Assembly: GCA_947579665.1 (NCBI GenBank)
Contig: OX388352.1
Span: forward strand, 33,536,216-33,600,215
Length of the DNA: 64,000 nt
DNA from: Sympetrum striolatum
Lineage: Eukaryota; Arthropoda; Insecta; Odonata; Libellulidae
Direction: 5' to 3'
Below the pieces are notes generated by a model. It ran no database searches. It was given only the letters and a program-made list of their open reading frames with translations, and was not told the origin of the DNA. The translations under genes were made by a program, and so were the position numbers. Below, in pieces: positions 47,318 to 59,705 of the stretch (position 1 is the stretch's first letter; each line of letters opens with the position of its first letter).

Positions 47318-47933
47318 TTATCCTCCAGCAAGTAGTCTTGTAACATCATGGCGATTTTCAATTTCTTCTTCCCCGTTTTCACCTTGGAACCCTTTTTCAG
47401 ATAAAATCATGTACTTCGTGTTATTTCAATACTTCAAAGGATACAACACAATAATTCTCTTAGTTTCGTATCATACTTAAAAATTCTTGATTCCTTGATA
47501 AATAAAATTAACGATACTTAAATTTTGAATTAAACGATTACAATAATAAGGCGAATGAAGAGCAAGATAATGGTAATAAAACGGAAAAGGGAAATTAAAT
47601 CTCCAAAAATATTTCAAAAGAGACAAACAAACAAAAGTATGGGGCTAAGTAAATAGCCAGTCAAAGGAATATAAACCACGAGAACGATAAGAATAATTGA
47701 CTTATCTAGGTGAGATCGATTCTAAATGTTTCCATTTCCATCCAATACGTCTATCATTATACTTATATATATTTACCTAAAGGAATATCATCGTTATATC
47801 TGGTACGATAACGCCTCGCCATCCTGGACCAGAGTAAAGCTGCAGAATTGGCTGCCATAAAAATGGAAACAATAATCATTGTATTTACAGTCAGAATAGT
47901 CAAACTGTATTATACAGAAGAATTCCATTTTTA
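47318..47933 (-). pseudogene. Small membrane-protein family member, probably decaying
   Basis: Exon 47777-47933 starts after AAATGTTTTGTAG. The hydrophobic reading VSIFMAANSAALLWSRMARR, then YRTRYNDDIPL and a phase-1 GTAAAT donor, is in a different frame from the first ATG (47928) but could start at an internal ATG at about 47877. The second block 47318-47413 reads KYMILSEKGFQGENGEEEIE to a TAA after LLAGG and parallels 9415-9543. The frame conflict and phase mismatch suggest pseudogenisation, though an unseen exon could reconcile them. Confidence 0.45.
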
Positions 47934-48093
47934 CTACAAAACATTTACCAAATATGTTATCTATAACCTCAACAAAAACACAATCATACATTCTAGGAAA
48001 TTCAAGAGAGAATGTCTGCATAAGCTCATCTTGTTTCACTCCCTTTGGTTAATAAAACGATGATGTTCTAAAAAGTACTAAAATATTCACCTT

Positions 48094-48535
48094 AAGTATG
48101 CATGTAGTGTATGGGACCCTGCCGACAAATGTCGAATTTGAGATTTAGAAAAGGTACAATAAAAGGCGATACGATTTGTAAAGAATTGATACGATAAAAC
48201 AACGAGTGTTACTCAGATAATACATGACGCGGGATGGGAATCATTAGGATATAGAAAACTAATTCAAAGGATAAATTTACCAAATAAGTAAAGAGAAATT
48301 AATTTCTCAGATTACGTTACCAATACAATACGACTTCCCTGTTATGTGGGCCGTTCTGATACTGCGAGGATGATTAGGGAAATAGACGCTGGAACGAATT
48401 GTTGCAAGAATTCATTTTTACCGTGAACGATACGCGAAAGCAATCGATTAGGAAAATAGAGTAAGTTCCCTGTACCCCCTGCCATACGCCGAAAGGCGGC
48501 TTGCAGGGTTATTACGTAGACATAGACATAAATGA
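48094..48535 (+). mobile_element. 3' fragment of the CR1/L2-like LINE
   Basis: Across stops, the plus strand reads SVWDPAD, KAIRFVKN, TSVTQIIHDAGWESLGYRKL, RLPCYVGRSDTARMIREIDA and ends GCCGAAAGGCGGCTTGCAGG, then TAGACATAGACATA. It is a second, older copy of the family at 27230-28685, sharing the same C-terminus and stem-forming 3' UTR. Confidence 0.88.
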
Positions 48536-48547
48536 TTTCCCGATGAT

Positions 48548-49083
48548 TTAAGAAGAATCGTCACCTAGTCTTACTGTGAACGAAAACGATGACTAAATTT
48601 GAATTAGATTACCATAATAATCTAACTGATGAGGAAAATTACATCTCCAAAAATATTCACATAAAAATTCAAAAGAGACAAAACCATGAGACTATTACCA
48701 TTATCTATGTAGTAAGAACGCGTAATAAGAAAACAAATCATAGAATAAGAGTAAAAATAAGGATAATGAACTATTTGAGTGAAATTGATACTAAATGGTT
48801 CCATTTCCGTCCAATCCGTATATCTTATTAATAGTATATACTTACCTGTGTTACGATTGCAACACTTCACAAAAATACAAACAAGAACTGCAGCAATGAC
48901 TATCATAATAACAGCAACTTCCATCAAAGCGTAGTTGATTGTTGAATAAGTTCTTCCCATGGCCTCTGCCCCCTGTGAAAACTATCCAAATACTTTAGTA
49001 TTCGAACGATATTACTTTCCACTATGAATTGGTACAATGTTGATGCTAAAATGTGTTACCTGTGTAACATTTGTCGAATCCAT
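48548..49083 (-). CDS. Intact three-exon gene for a predicted 58-residue single-pass membrane protein
   Basis: Exon 1 (49060-49083) is MDSTNVTQ followed by GTAACA in phase 0. Exon 2 (48846-48972, acceptor TAGTTTTCACAG) encodes GAEAMGRTYSTINYALMEVA, then hydrophobic VIMIVIAAVLVCIFV, then KCCNRNT and a canonical GTAAGT donor in phase 1. Exon 3 (48548-48573, acceptor TTTTCGTTCACAG) gives VRLGDDSS and TAA. The joined frame is open throughout. NVT is a possible glycosylation site, which would put the N-terminus outside, with a dibasic/dicysteine KCC just inside the membrane and an acidic tail. It is too small for any enzyme. The CR1-like LINE fragment lies just downstream of the last exon. Exon 2 is followed by the intron segment shared with the other family loci. 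Confidence 0.72.
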
Positions 49084-49164
49084 TTCTAATATAGAGCGAG
49101 AACACAACTTCACACTCCGCGCAACCACTGCTCGAGCTTCACCGCTTCACTATGCGTAGAACAC

Positions 49165-49208
49165 TGCTCAGTGAGTACTTCACTCCCTTCCCCTACTCCC
49201 ATAAAACA
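49165..49208 (-). promoter_or_regulatory. Candidate core promoter of the 48.5-49.1 kb gene
   Basis: On the minus strand, TTTTATGGG at about 49199-49207 lies roughly 30 bases before an initiator-like CTCACTGAG at about 49170-49178. About 95 bases of GC-richer leader follow before the ATG at 49083. Confidence 0.3.
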
Positions 49209-50909
49209 CCATCTACCGAAAGCGTATCGAATTAATAAAAATAAATTCTTTAAAGGTGCCGTCTCCTAATTTCCCAACATTTTGAATGGTACGATACAAT
49301 TTTTGCAAAGGATTTAATAATCATGATTTGTGTTTACAGTTGCAATATGAGAATAGGTTACAACCAGAAGATTGCTCGCGCGCAATGCGCACAGTCACAC
49401 ACATCGTCACTTACGCTTAAGTAACTTCCATGAAAGAGTTATGATATTTGTAATGTGCATAATTTATCGTGATATGAATGTGATATGATCTTTATAATTT
49501 TCCAGTCTTATTTCTTCTAGTATATTGCGTAATATTTGTGTAATTGTGACTTGTTTGGATCTGATTGACAGCAATACATGGGGGTTGAGATATTTTGACA
49601 AGCCCCGCCAATAAGTCGATCGCGGAAGGGCAAATGAACCGTCCCAATCATCTATTTATTTTTAATATCAATAACAAATATACTTTGAGTAAAATAGTAT
49701 TTTTACATATATTTTTTCGCATCAAAATAACATGCGGAGGTTCCCAAAAGATCACAATAACTTTATATTAAGGAGAAATGAAAAGTAAATCTTAATTGAT
49801 AAAGATATATATTGCTATCGTAAATAATTTACTCTGGGGTGAGAAATATAGACTTTATACTGCCAAGAAAGGATTTCACGTCATGCGTTTATTTGAACTA
49901 GACCAATGTATTTACTGATACCAATCTAATAATGGTAACTTACATGTATTCTCCGTGAAATAAAACATTCCATCCTTTGAATGCAAATCCTTTGTGTTTA
50001 CAAATGCTTTTAACCATCTGGGCATTAAAAAAATATTTTCATTACCAAGGGCATATTTTATATCTTATTGCAACTTTATAAATTTCTTGCTCTGCAAAGG
50101 AATCTTAGAAAAGGCGGTTCAGGGAATTTTAACGTAATAACTGAGAGAGACGAAGAAGAAACAAGTCAGTAAACGACCCTACAACGTTCGGTAATAACAA
50201 GAATCACAAGTCGGTTTAGAACGACGCATGTAGTAGGTAACGTAATTTTTCCGAAGGATCGATTGAACCTCAAGCCCTACACTATTGACAACGTGAATCC
50301 CTGGAGAGGGAATGAGGCTTCAACAAGATAAGAAATGAGATGATAACTTCTTACTTAGCCAACTGAGTTATAATTCACTTAATGGTGTTACAATGTTGTT
50401 GCCTATAGAATACTAGAGAAGTGCTACGTCCAATTACTGAGCTTTCAGTCTAATTTATGCATGAAATCGATGTGAAGAAACGTCGCTTTTGAAGAGGCTG
50501 TACCAAAATTGAGAAAAAGGGTGTATTTGATTTTACATATATTTTACTTATGTATATCCTGTCCTATGCAAAGCCAACCAATGCTCAGCGAAAATTTTAA
50601 TCAGAAATTACTAAAAGATTTAATAACTATACCAATCCTGGAATCATAGACTCTGGGCCATTATCTATATCCCGGATTTAGGAAGATTAGTTGTTCGGGG
50701 ATGTATTTTAGTGGTGCGCAAAGAAATGGTGCTAAATAGTGATAGCAATTGAATCGGATATGAGAATGGAAGAAGATTAAATTCGCTTAGGAAATAGTCT
50801 GATTGCAGAGTGCATCATCAAATAAAAGGAGAAAAAACACTGAAAAATAAAACAACATTGTTTTAATATGTCATCTTGATGGTTTGTTCCAAAAAAAAAC
50901 ATAATAATT
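49209..50909. other. Spacer without a recognised gene
   Basis: No coding, RNA or transposon signal was recognised. Confidence 0.45.
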
Positions 50910-51663
50910 GGTTAATGGTAGCTAACCGGGGTTTTTAATGTCACTTTTTTCAGTTAGAAACTTCGAGAGTCGCCATCCTAATCCAGACCTTAACCTCGGC
51001 TTGCCAGCTTGGAAGCGCCCGACATTCACATCAGGAGGGACCATAAAAAACTGACCGCGTGGAATACGATTTAAAAAGTTATAAGCAACTCAAACGAGCA
51101 ACAATTTACTATATTCGTCGTCTCGCTCGTCCTGAGATATACAAGCGTCTTTTGATTGACGTTCTACGATAAAAATGATTTTTTTTCGTGATTTTGCAAG
51201 AAATCATCCGTTCACATACGAAAACGTTGCTCAGTCAGATAGGCGGGTGTTTTAAATATCTCAACGTGGGTAGGGTTGAGTTGGGAGGAGGATTTCTAGA
51301 TTTTTTATAGAAATCCCTCCCCCCTACCCCAACCCAACGGCAGCGTTGCCGTCTGTAAACGGGTAATTTCTTGCAAAATCACGAAAATCTGAATTTTCAT
51401 CGTAGAACGTCGATCAAAAGTCGCTTGTATATCTCTTAGGACAAGTGAGACGACGAAGATAATATATTGTTGCTCATTTGAATTGTTTATAACTTTTTAA
51501 ATCGTATTCCACGCGATCAGTTTTTTTTATGGTCCCCCCTGATGTGAAGGTGGGGCGCTTCCGAGCTGGCAAGCCGAGGTAAGGGTCCATTTGAGATGGC
51601 GACCCTCGAAATTTCTACCTAAAAAAAAGTAATGGTAAAAACCCTGCTTAGCTATCATTAAAC
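50910..51663. mobile_element. 754-bp foldback element with arms of about 350 bp
   Basis: Left arm GGTTAATGGTAGCTAACCGG..., right arm the inverted GTTTAATGATAGCTAAGCAG.... Homology of the arms continues through CCTCGGCTTGCCAGC, GGAATACGATTTAAAAAGTT and CGTGATTTTGCAAGAAAT nearly to the centre (about 51290-51310). The arms have diverged slightly, so it is not an assembly mirror. No coding sequence. The superfamily is unknown, because no certain target duplication is visible. Confidence 0.88.
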
Positions 51664-54600
51664 AAATTTTTTTACAACTACTTTTTTGTTGGCGGTTATA
51701 TGTGGTGCCTTTGAAAGTTTACCTAAGTTCTAGAAAAGGGTGACTATTACATTTTTTCATAATCAGATATTGAGAATTTCCAGATAATGTATATGTTTTC
51801 TCTGAAGTCCATACGACCTTGAATTCAGTATTTGGCCGTGAAGGAGGTTCTCAAACATATGTCTTCGTATTTCCTAAGCCTAGTTAAATAATGAACTTTG
51901 AGGTTTTCTCTTTGAAGTTTACCTAAGGCCAGTCCTTATGGAACATAGCATATTAAAAATGTGATCAATTAATCTCACTACTTACTCTGCAACTGCAATG
52001 AAGTTTTACTAATATTCTTTAATAATCTTCGGCTTATGGAATAAAAGGAAATCTTTTCATCTTTTTTTCCCTTTTAAAGTAATTATTTCTCATTTAGATA
52101 TGAAATCTCGTACCAGTTAATAAACATGCGATACCGTATGTATATTAACCGGTAATGTTGATTATGCTAATCTATCCGATTCTCATTCTGCGACGATCTC
52201 AGGTGAGATATTTGATTAAGAAAAGCATTGTATTGACATCGCACGAGTCCATAACACCCGTCGGTGAATTTTCCCAGAGTAATTCGCTTGACCGTCAATA
52301 ATTCCAATTGAACGACGTCAATTAAAGTGCAGGTTATGACAAAAACCGCTTAATTACATAAAAGGAATATTCTAGATTTGTCCACGAGGGAGGTAAAAAG
52401 GCTTCAGGAGAAGTTCATTTAGATGACTCGTTTCGTTAGAATTCTCGGGACATCCGCTTTCGGAGAGAAAGAATGTGCTTCGCAAGAGTTAGACACAATA
52501 CCATCTTATAAACATTCGATAAGGAAAGCTTGCGATGGAGAATGAGCGCAAGAAACATGAATGCGTAAGCGTCTATGCCCTCGTTGCAGATTAAAGAAGA
52601 TACCTAGATTTCACGGAAATGGAAATTCTTTAAATTTAAGATGATATTTCCGTATTGATTCCGATCAGTATACTCGCAAACTAAGTCAATTATCTTACTT
52701 CCGATTGTGTAGGGATATTTCAGAATAAATTGAAATGCGATGAAAAAGTTTTACAATTGATCTTCTGAAGTTAAATGTAGTGGAACTACATCTAAAAATG
52801 AAAATCTATTAAAGGTTTTATCTCTATTGCTGCGATTCGCTGTATTCACAACATCATCAGGTGCAAAAATATCAAATCCTGGAGCGTTTACTAAAAAAAG
52901 GGAGGGAAGTAAAAGGGGAAGTCATGTTTTATAGAAAGACATGGTGAATATACCGCTTTGATACACATAAATGGCTTAAGTTTAATTGTGAAAATAATTT
53001 CATATACCATATTTTTAATATGTCTCTCTATTTTGATGGTCGTCTTTATTAGAAAAGTAACCTCAAATCTCTTATGCGCAACGGCAAAGATCAAGTGGAC
53101 CTTCTTAAAAAGCTCCAACTTACAGAGCTCAGTGCAATGTTTGCGATGGTATATAAATCGGTTAGATTGAAGAATAACTCGATGATATGTAAAATGCCCC
53201 ACGAATCGTAAAACAAAGTATCACACCGACCGTATTTTGCCAATCACTGAATTCAAAATTACCATTTCTCCTTTTCCTAGATTCCTACTCAAAATTCCTT
53301 AATGTGGACGAATTAGAAAAAAAAATAATCTTCCACAATCTGTACCAATCAACATTTCTAACTGGCGACAACTTGATTAACCACAACTCTCTATACATAA
53401 TAACTTGCATATTCTCTTCCTTACCCCCTTCTACACCTCTCAAATGACTCCCCCAAAGCGTCTCTCTTTCTCTTTATTTCTGGAAAAAACGCATAAAAAT
53501 ACTGATACATCTTCATTCAGTTTTACAGTTTAATTAAAATTTGATCGTTACAGTAACCTAATCTTTGCATCGCAATTCATCCCTCGCAATGGTAAAACCG
53601 CTGATTCCACTTTAATCTCAGCTATTAAGATTCATTGGTCCATGTGGTTCATAGACAACTGGTGCACCGTCTCAAAACCTAAAAGAAATATTCAGAGTGG
53701 ATGCGATACTATGACCCATTTATTTAATTTACCCGTCCGTCGTCTCTGAGATTAGCTACGTTGACGAATCCCTACCTGATGATGTATCCTATAGAAGTCA
53801 TTATATGCCGAGGTCGTTGCGAGGATATATAACGAAGTGCAACCACGAGTTTCTACTTTCGCGAGATTTCTATTATTAAATTAGTTGTCTACCATAAAGA
53901 AAGCTCAAATTCCTCCTCTAAAGTCATTTCCCTAACTTCACGGATATCTACCTCACCTTTGTTGTTTTCTTATCTTAGCGTTTTTATCAGCACCACTTGT
54001 GAGTAAAATATTATGCTTCTTTAAGTTAGTTTTTAGAGAACGAAAGGGATGTAAGATACAATTTTAATTTGCTTCATTAAGGGTCACTGCAAGGATAAAG
54101 TAATTCGAAGTTTTTGCAGAAATATTATTTTCGTGAAAGATAAGAAATTTTTGTTTATCTTTGCAATCCTAATTATACCTCACATTTTGCTTTTTTTCGG
54201 AGTATTTTAATTTATTTCGCAACAAGATTTTTCCCGAATGAATTTATCCAAAATATTTTCAAAATCTTTTCAATGTATCATCACAATATTAAAAAATGTT
54301 TCCGAAAAAATATTGATCCACATTTAAAAAAAATATTATACGAAACGCTTCTGAAAGTTATTGCAGTACCCGACTCAGTGAATGAAAGTGAAATGGTTGA
54401 ACATAAAAGAGTAAATTCGACAAATAAGCAGTTATTTTAGAGCTACTTCATACCTTAGCATCCAATTGCATCATTAAGTATATTTAGAGACAATGAGGTT
54501 TAAAATCAAATAGGCGAGGGTGCATTTTGCAAAAATGAAAAATGTAATATTTTTATGATATTTATTATATATTATTTTAAATAAAATTATCCAAAATTAA

Positions 54601-57145
54601 TTACATCAAATTACAGCAAATATTTTGATAAAATTGAAAACATACGGAATATTTAAAATATTACAATTAATACATACGTTTTTCTAACTTGAAAGAACGG
54701 ATAAAAAGTTGAGGAAGATATAAAAAAATTAACTCAAAATATTGCAGCATACAATACATAAAAGGACATAGATACAGCAATATAAAATATCATCATAAGT
54801 GGAGATGCATAAACATGAATCTTTAACAAGATTTTCTGCAGCAAGTGAAGAATGTTTCAAACAATTAAAACGGACACTTGAAAATTCTAGTTTAAAAATA
54901 TTGCGACAGGAATAAATGTCTGGAATAATTATTCAGTACAAGTAGCTCAAATGTCTTCGTTCTTAAGAATATAAATGTTTTATTTTCGATTTTTTCGTTT
55001 GGTACTCCCTGCGTATCCTTGGGGTCCCTTCCTCGCCCGTCTTCTTAATAAAGGGGCATGGGCTATCGGAATTAGCAGATCATTACCGAAAAATGGAACC
55101 TCTGTCGGGGTTAGTTAAAGTAACGTATTGTAATTTCTCACAAGAATAAACTAATGCTGAATTTGTCATTTATTAAAATTCACGTATGTCCAATATTTTC
55201 GCAGTTAGTTATTAAACAGCCTCGGAAATATGAAAAGAAGTATTCCTTTTTTTATAGAATTTGTTTTTTTAATTGAATGTTTTAGAATTTCTTACACTTA
55301 TATAGAAAATTAAGTCACTTAAAATAATAATACTTTATTTGTATATCCTGGGTATGGAAATAACACCTAAGAGCAGGACAATGATCAGTATATCAGATAT
55401 GCGCAGGTAAGAAAAAGAAAAGAAATCTTTCATAAGGCTTTGAAAGTTAACTAGCAGCAATAAAAATACTGAGTAGAAAGTAATTGGTAATACTTGTGTA
55501 TATCCATACATAGAGATATAAAAGTTAATGTGAGTGTGGTGGGTTTTATTATTGGAGCAGGTATCATAATTATATAGGAGTGAGACGGGGATGAATCGGA
55601 CTAGCGGGTGAACAGGAAGGATTAAAAAAAGTGGGTCTAAAATAGAACCTGTAACGCTGAGAGACGCTGAGCTACATACATATCTTCTTTGTTGCATTCT
55701 CCTACTGGGAGACTTGAAACAAGAACATTTTTAAACCATTTTATATTTTGATACATTGTCGTGCGAATCCTACCACGACATACAGCAGAAAAGTTGAACA
55801 TTAATAAAAATTCGTTTTCATTCAACAGATGGTGAGAATGTAACTATTCCTTGGATTTCTTCATGCATTACAAAAAGTGAAATGAATGCAAAAGAAAACT
55901 AATTGTCGTTTATTCGTGCTTTGCATGACTTTCAGTACTTCCAAAAATCCTAAAAATTAGAATACTAAGTCGGCTGAAAATGACCACCACGCTAAGGTGT
56001 TCATTACTACGTAACAGTTTGCATGTGTAACATCACACCACTTCCTAAACACTAATTAGTATGTAAAGGGTAATTGGTATATCATGAGGTCCATAGATGC
56101 GAAAGCACTGGAGAAATTTACTTTCAGAGTATTCATTTATTATTGGAGGTAATTTTTCAATGTTAATACTTGTCCTTGAATGAAACTGCAGAAATACTAA
56201 TAATCTATGTAATTTGTTTGGCCTCATTCAGCCTATTATTTGATATTAGAAAAAGTCAAAGTTCTATAAATATTAAAACCAGGATCAATATTGAGTGTAC
56301 AGGGGCGTGAGACAAATCCAGAACGATATCCAATCAAGTCCGTAGAAAATCCCGAAGTCGTCATACAAATAAAAAACTAGAACCGTGTGGTATACCAAAT
56401 AATTGAAGCATGCAAATGACTGTGTAGTAATTGAATCGTTCGCGGGGTACATTGTTGGGAAAGTTTAGTTACTCAACGGCTGCCAACAATCGTCCCTACT
56501 TTGTATTACTCAAGAGGAATATTGTTGTTTACTTCGCCTAGTATCAAGGGGGGAAGTGGTATTTTTTCTTACCGCCGGAGGTTGCCTAGTCGATGCCAAT
56601 AAGAAAAACGTTCCGTAGTTTGCACAATTTAACACCTTCATATAACCAATCTGAGTTAAAATGAGGTTTTGATTAGTCTTTTAAAACTGAGAACTTACTA
56701 TGTTATAAATCTGATTTTAAGTCTGATGCTGTAAAAATAACCGAATTAAATTATCGCGGTGAATAGCTAGTAAATTAGGCAATTTTTTAAAAATAGTTCC
56801 CAAAAACATTTCAAAAATTAAAAAAAAAATCATTCTGATAAAATTCATGTCGTAACAATGTTTTCAAGTTGAAGTTAAATTCTCACTGAATGGAAGCAGC
56901 TGTGATAAATATTTTTTTTGCACCGGCCAAAACAACCATTGTTTTATTTAATAGAAACTAATATATCCTGTATATTAATTATTTACGTTGCTATAACGAA
57001 TAATGTCCCGAAAGTTACATAAAAAAAACACGAAAAACAATTCATAACTCGAAAACTAATAAAAACGTACAGCCCACGTGGGGTGATTCAGGTGGCCCAA
57101 GAGGAGTTCTATCCACGTGTATTGGATTATATCTACTTTTTGGAC
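51664..57145. other. Long gene-poor region
   Basis: No transposon core, RNA gene or convincing exon. Frames such as 52891-53202 (minus), 52958-53170 (plus, hydrophobic) and 55335-55697 (minus, hydrophobic) lack splice support and known motifs. Some could be exons of unknown genes, but I cannot support any. Confidence 0.4.
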
Positions 57146-58720
57146 ACCCTATAAGATAATTCCGGGTGAGATGCCCCACCGAGAGAAATATTTTTAAGGA
57201 AAACCACAAGATTGCTCTGCTGACGCTGTTCGTCAAATAGTTGGAAAGCATCAGTCTATCTTTAAGAGTTTCACGGTGATTAATTCTTTTTTCGCAGTTT
57301 TATAACATCATTTCAAGTAGCTACTGTTTTTTCCACCCTGTTAGATAGTTAGATAGAGTATAATGTTTCTGGTTGTCATCAGTTTAAATTATTGAGTATT
57401 TTGTATGAAAGGGCGTAAACTTGTAGCTATAAGTTCATCTATAATCCACGTGCAGTGACTGTCCATCTCGGACAAAGTGTAGCCTCGCTGGGTGCAAGGG
57501 CATCTCTCCCGTACTGAAAGAATAGCCCCACCTTTTCTCGGGATGGATTCCCCTTTCCTATCTTTAGGTATCTGGCCCTATTTGTATCAATTTAACTTTA
57601 AGGTGATACCGATTAAGGCTTTATTCAAGAAATCTGCATTTAAATTTCAATTCAAATTTAAATCCACGGTCAAATGCATATTATGCACGATCAAAAGATG
57701 ACGTATTGTTTAGTAAGCACTAGGGTGGAGCGTTTTGCCACTTTTTTGGTCGAAATGGAATACCCGCCAAAAGTGGCCGACTTGCCTGAACAATACAAAT
57801 ATAATTTTTTTCGAAATCAAGAAATATCTTCTGTGAGAATTTTTCCCTCAATATTTCAACAAAAACATCAAAATTTCATAATTTTTTTTCGGTAAAAACG
57901 ACAATATATTTGGGTAAAAAGATGTCACTTGCAAAAAAAGGGATCGCTAAGCCTTAATATGCTATTTAAATGCCTCTAGAGGAGGCTGATATTCCTTCAA
58001 ATCTTTGAAAATGACACTTCCAAATAGATTCGACTAAATGAGGCTTTACTTGGTGGTATTCCATGACAAAAGAAGCAAATTGACAAGGAATAGATTTATT
58101 TATATACTACCAAAAAAGAAATTGTTACAGACGACCCAAAGATTCGATGCATATCATCATCTTCAGGTGCATACATATGAAAAAAATATTTATAAAATAT
58201 ATAAAATATATAAAATATTTATATACGGTGAGTTTTTATACGTATGCACCCGAAGATGATGCTATGCATTGAAACCGTGGGTCGTCTGTAACAATTTATT
58301 CTGTGGTAGTAGTATAAATAAATCTATTCCTTATCAATTTGCTTCTTTTACTTCTAAATAGGTTTTAGAGTTAAGTTAAACGTTTAGTTAGATCCTAATT
58401 TAAATTTCACTTTGAAAATTTGGTCATATAACAAGCGCTTTCCAGATTTAATGCAGTTTAGGATAATGGGGCATCTCTTTAAGAGAGATCAGGGGCGTCT
58501 CACCCCCTCACTCAGAGAGATGGCCAAATGCATGGATCCAGAAAAAAATTAATATTTTGGGTGAAACTTTTTTTGAACAAAATTTGTTTATATACTATTC
58601 ATAATCAATAAATGTTATATTCTATCACGCAGTTTTGACATTCTTATTATCACTTAAGTCATTCTTATGTAGTCATTTTCTTAGGTGGGTCATCTCTCCC
58701 GGATTTACCTTATATATCAA
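57146..58720. mobile_element. Possible decayed DNA transposon with GGTGGGGCATCT-type inverted ends
   Basis: CCGGGTGAGATGCCCCACC at about 57161-57179 is matched in inverted orientation by GGTGGGTCATCTCTCCCGG near 58685-58703. A further GGGGCATCTC copy is at about 58468, with GGCATCTCTCC at about 57508. The interior holds no recognisable transposase and includes the palindrome at 58060-58350. The motif style recalls the GTAAGATGACGA element at 21.5 kb. Confidence 0.4.
58060..58350. repeat. Palindromic (hairpin-forming) repeat of about 290 bp
   Basis: AGAAGCAAATTGACAAGGAA and CAGACGACCCA on the left are mirrored as TGGGTCGTCTG and TTCCTTATCAATTTGCTTCT on the right, around an AT-rich centre near 58200 with repeated AAATATATA. 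It has foldback-type MITE structure. The 73-codon frame inside it (58038-58259) is a by-product. Confidence 0.85.
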
Positions 58721-58832
58721 ATTCTCCAAATCTTCATCATTCAAGCCAACGTCGGATGTAGGACTCCCCAAACTTTTTCGAATTTTCTCTGTCTAAAGAC
58801 TCTGTCTAAAGACTAAAGGTCTAAAGGTCCTA

Positions 58833-58909
58833 GGCTCCCGGATAATCATGTGGACAGCGCGTTCGCCTTTGGTGAAAGCGATCCCGGGTTCGATTCCCGG
58901 TTGGAGCCA
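58833..58909 (+). repeat. tRNA-like sequence (tRNA pseudogene or SINE head)
   Basis: GGCTCC at the start pairs with GGAGCC at the end. The T-arm CCGGG-TTCGATT-CCCGG is perfect and contains an ideal B box, and an anticodon-arm-like TTC...GAA around GCCTTTGGT is visible. The D-arm and A box are poor and the acceptor stem has one mismatch, so this is more likely a tRNA-derived SINE or pseudogene than a working tRNA. Confidence 0.55.
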
Positions 58910-59049
58910 ATATGCAAAAGTACTTCTTCTTCTTAAGTAAGATACAGAAAAATTCAAAAAAAGTTGAATTTGAAGCCAATGGGCTGGTAATTCAATAATG
59001 CCCAAAAATTAAGAGGGCAAACAGTTGTGCTGTCTAAAGCTTATTTTTG

Positions 59050-59705
59050 CACTTATACCTAAGTGCTTGATGATGTTTCTATTCCACCTGTCTTCGGTCT
59101 TCTTCTTGATCTTTTCACATCTCTAGGTGTCCTATTGATAACTGTAGATATCAAACGGTTATCGTTTCTTCTCGCCAAATGGCCAGTCCAATTTCAGGCA
59201 TCTTACCATATCTATTGTTTCCGTAACTCCAGTTACCGTCCTCACCCAGGTGTTGCCTTTCCTTTATCTTCTTGTAATACAGAGTATACAGCAATCCTTG
59301 CTCCTTTGCGATGCATAAAGTTGCTGATTTATTGCTGCATTTAACACCCATGATTTCTTCCATAGGTCAAGACAAGTAGAATGCATTGGTTGAAGACCTT
59401 CAAAAACATAAGGATTCTTTGCTGTTTGAGTTACTTCGAAGGTGCTCCTGCTAATTTCATTCTTATGTATACTTCATTAATACTATTATCATCTACTGTT
59501 GTTACAAATAAATGTAAATATCTAGAGGTCTCTCTTTTAGTGATACTATTACTTGCGTTGCGGTAGTATTATACCTTACCTTTGTTTTTGTTAGGTTTTT
59601 CCTGAACCCTATTTCCAGTCTCGCTCCGTTTAATTCTTTAAAGCTTGAACTTAGAGCTTCTGAGTTTAATACAAACCAAAGTATAACGTCTGCAACAAGC
59701 AAATG
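59050..59705 (-). mobile_element. RTE-like LINE fragment, end of reverse transcriptase to C-terminus
   Basis: The minus strand, with frameshifts, reads a degraded catalytic box (LLVADVILWFV, with ADD reduced to AD), GARLEIGFRKNLTKTKVRYN, YLQ..., then FNQCILLVLTYG, KRNTWVRTVTG...ETIDMV, WPFGEKKR and KRSRRRPKT..., the arrangement seen at the C-terminus of RTE-type proteins. It complements, rather than overlaps, the 29.6-30.1 kb fragment. Confidence 0.75.

Noticed and set aside
47794..48039. 81-codon minus-strand ORF
   Set aside because: It crosses the acceptor at 47934 and overlaps the hydrophobic exon in another frame.
48622..48960. Single-exon 112-codon minus-strand protein
   Set aside because: The frame runs through a canonical GTAAGT donor at 48845 into intron; only the part before it is exon 2 of the membrane-protein gene.
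50941..51640. Inverted-repeat-flanked gene cassette
   Set aside because: The arms meet almost at the centre, leaving no room for a gene; it is a foldback element.
58833..58909. Functional tRNA gene
   Set aside because: The T-arm is perfect, but the A box and D-arm are poor and the acceptor stem has a mismatch; better called a tRNA pseudogene or SINE head.
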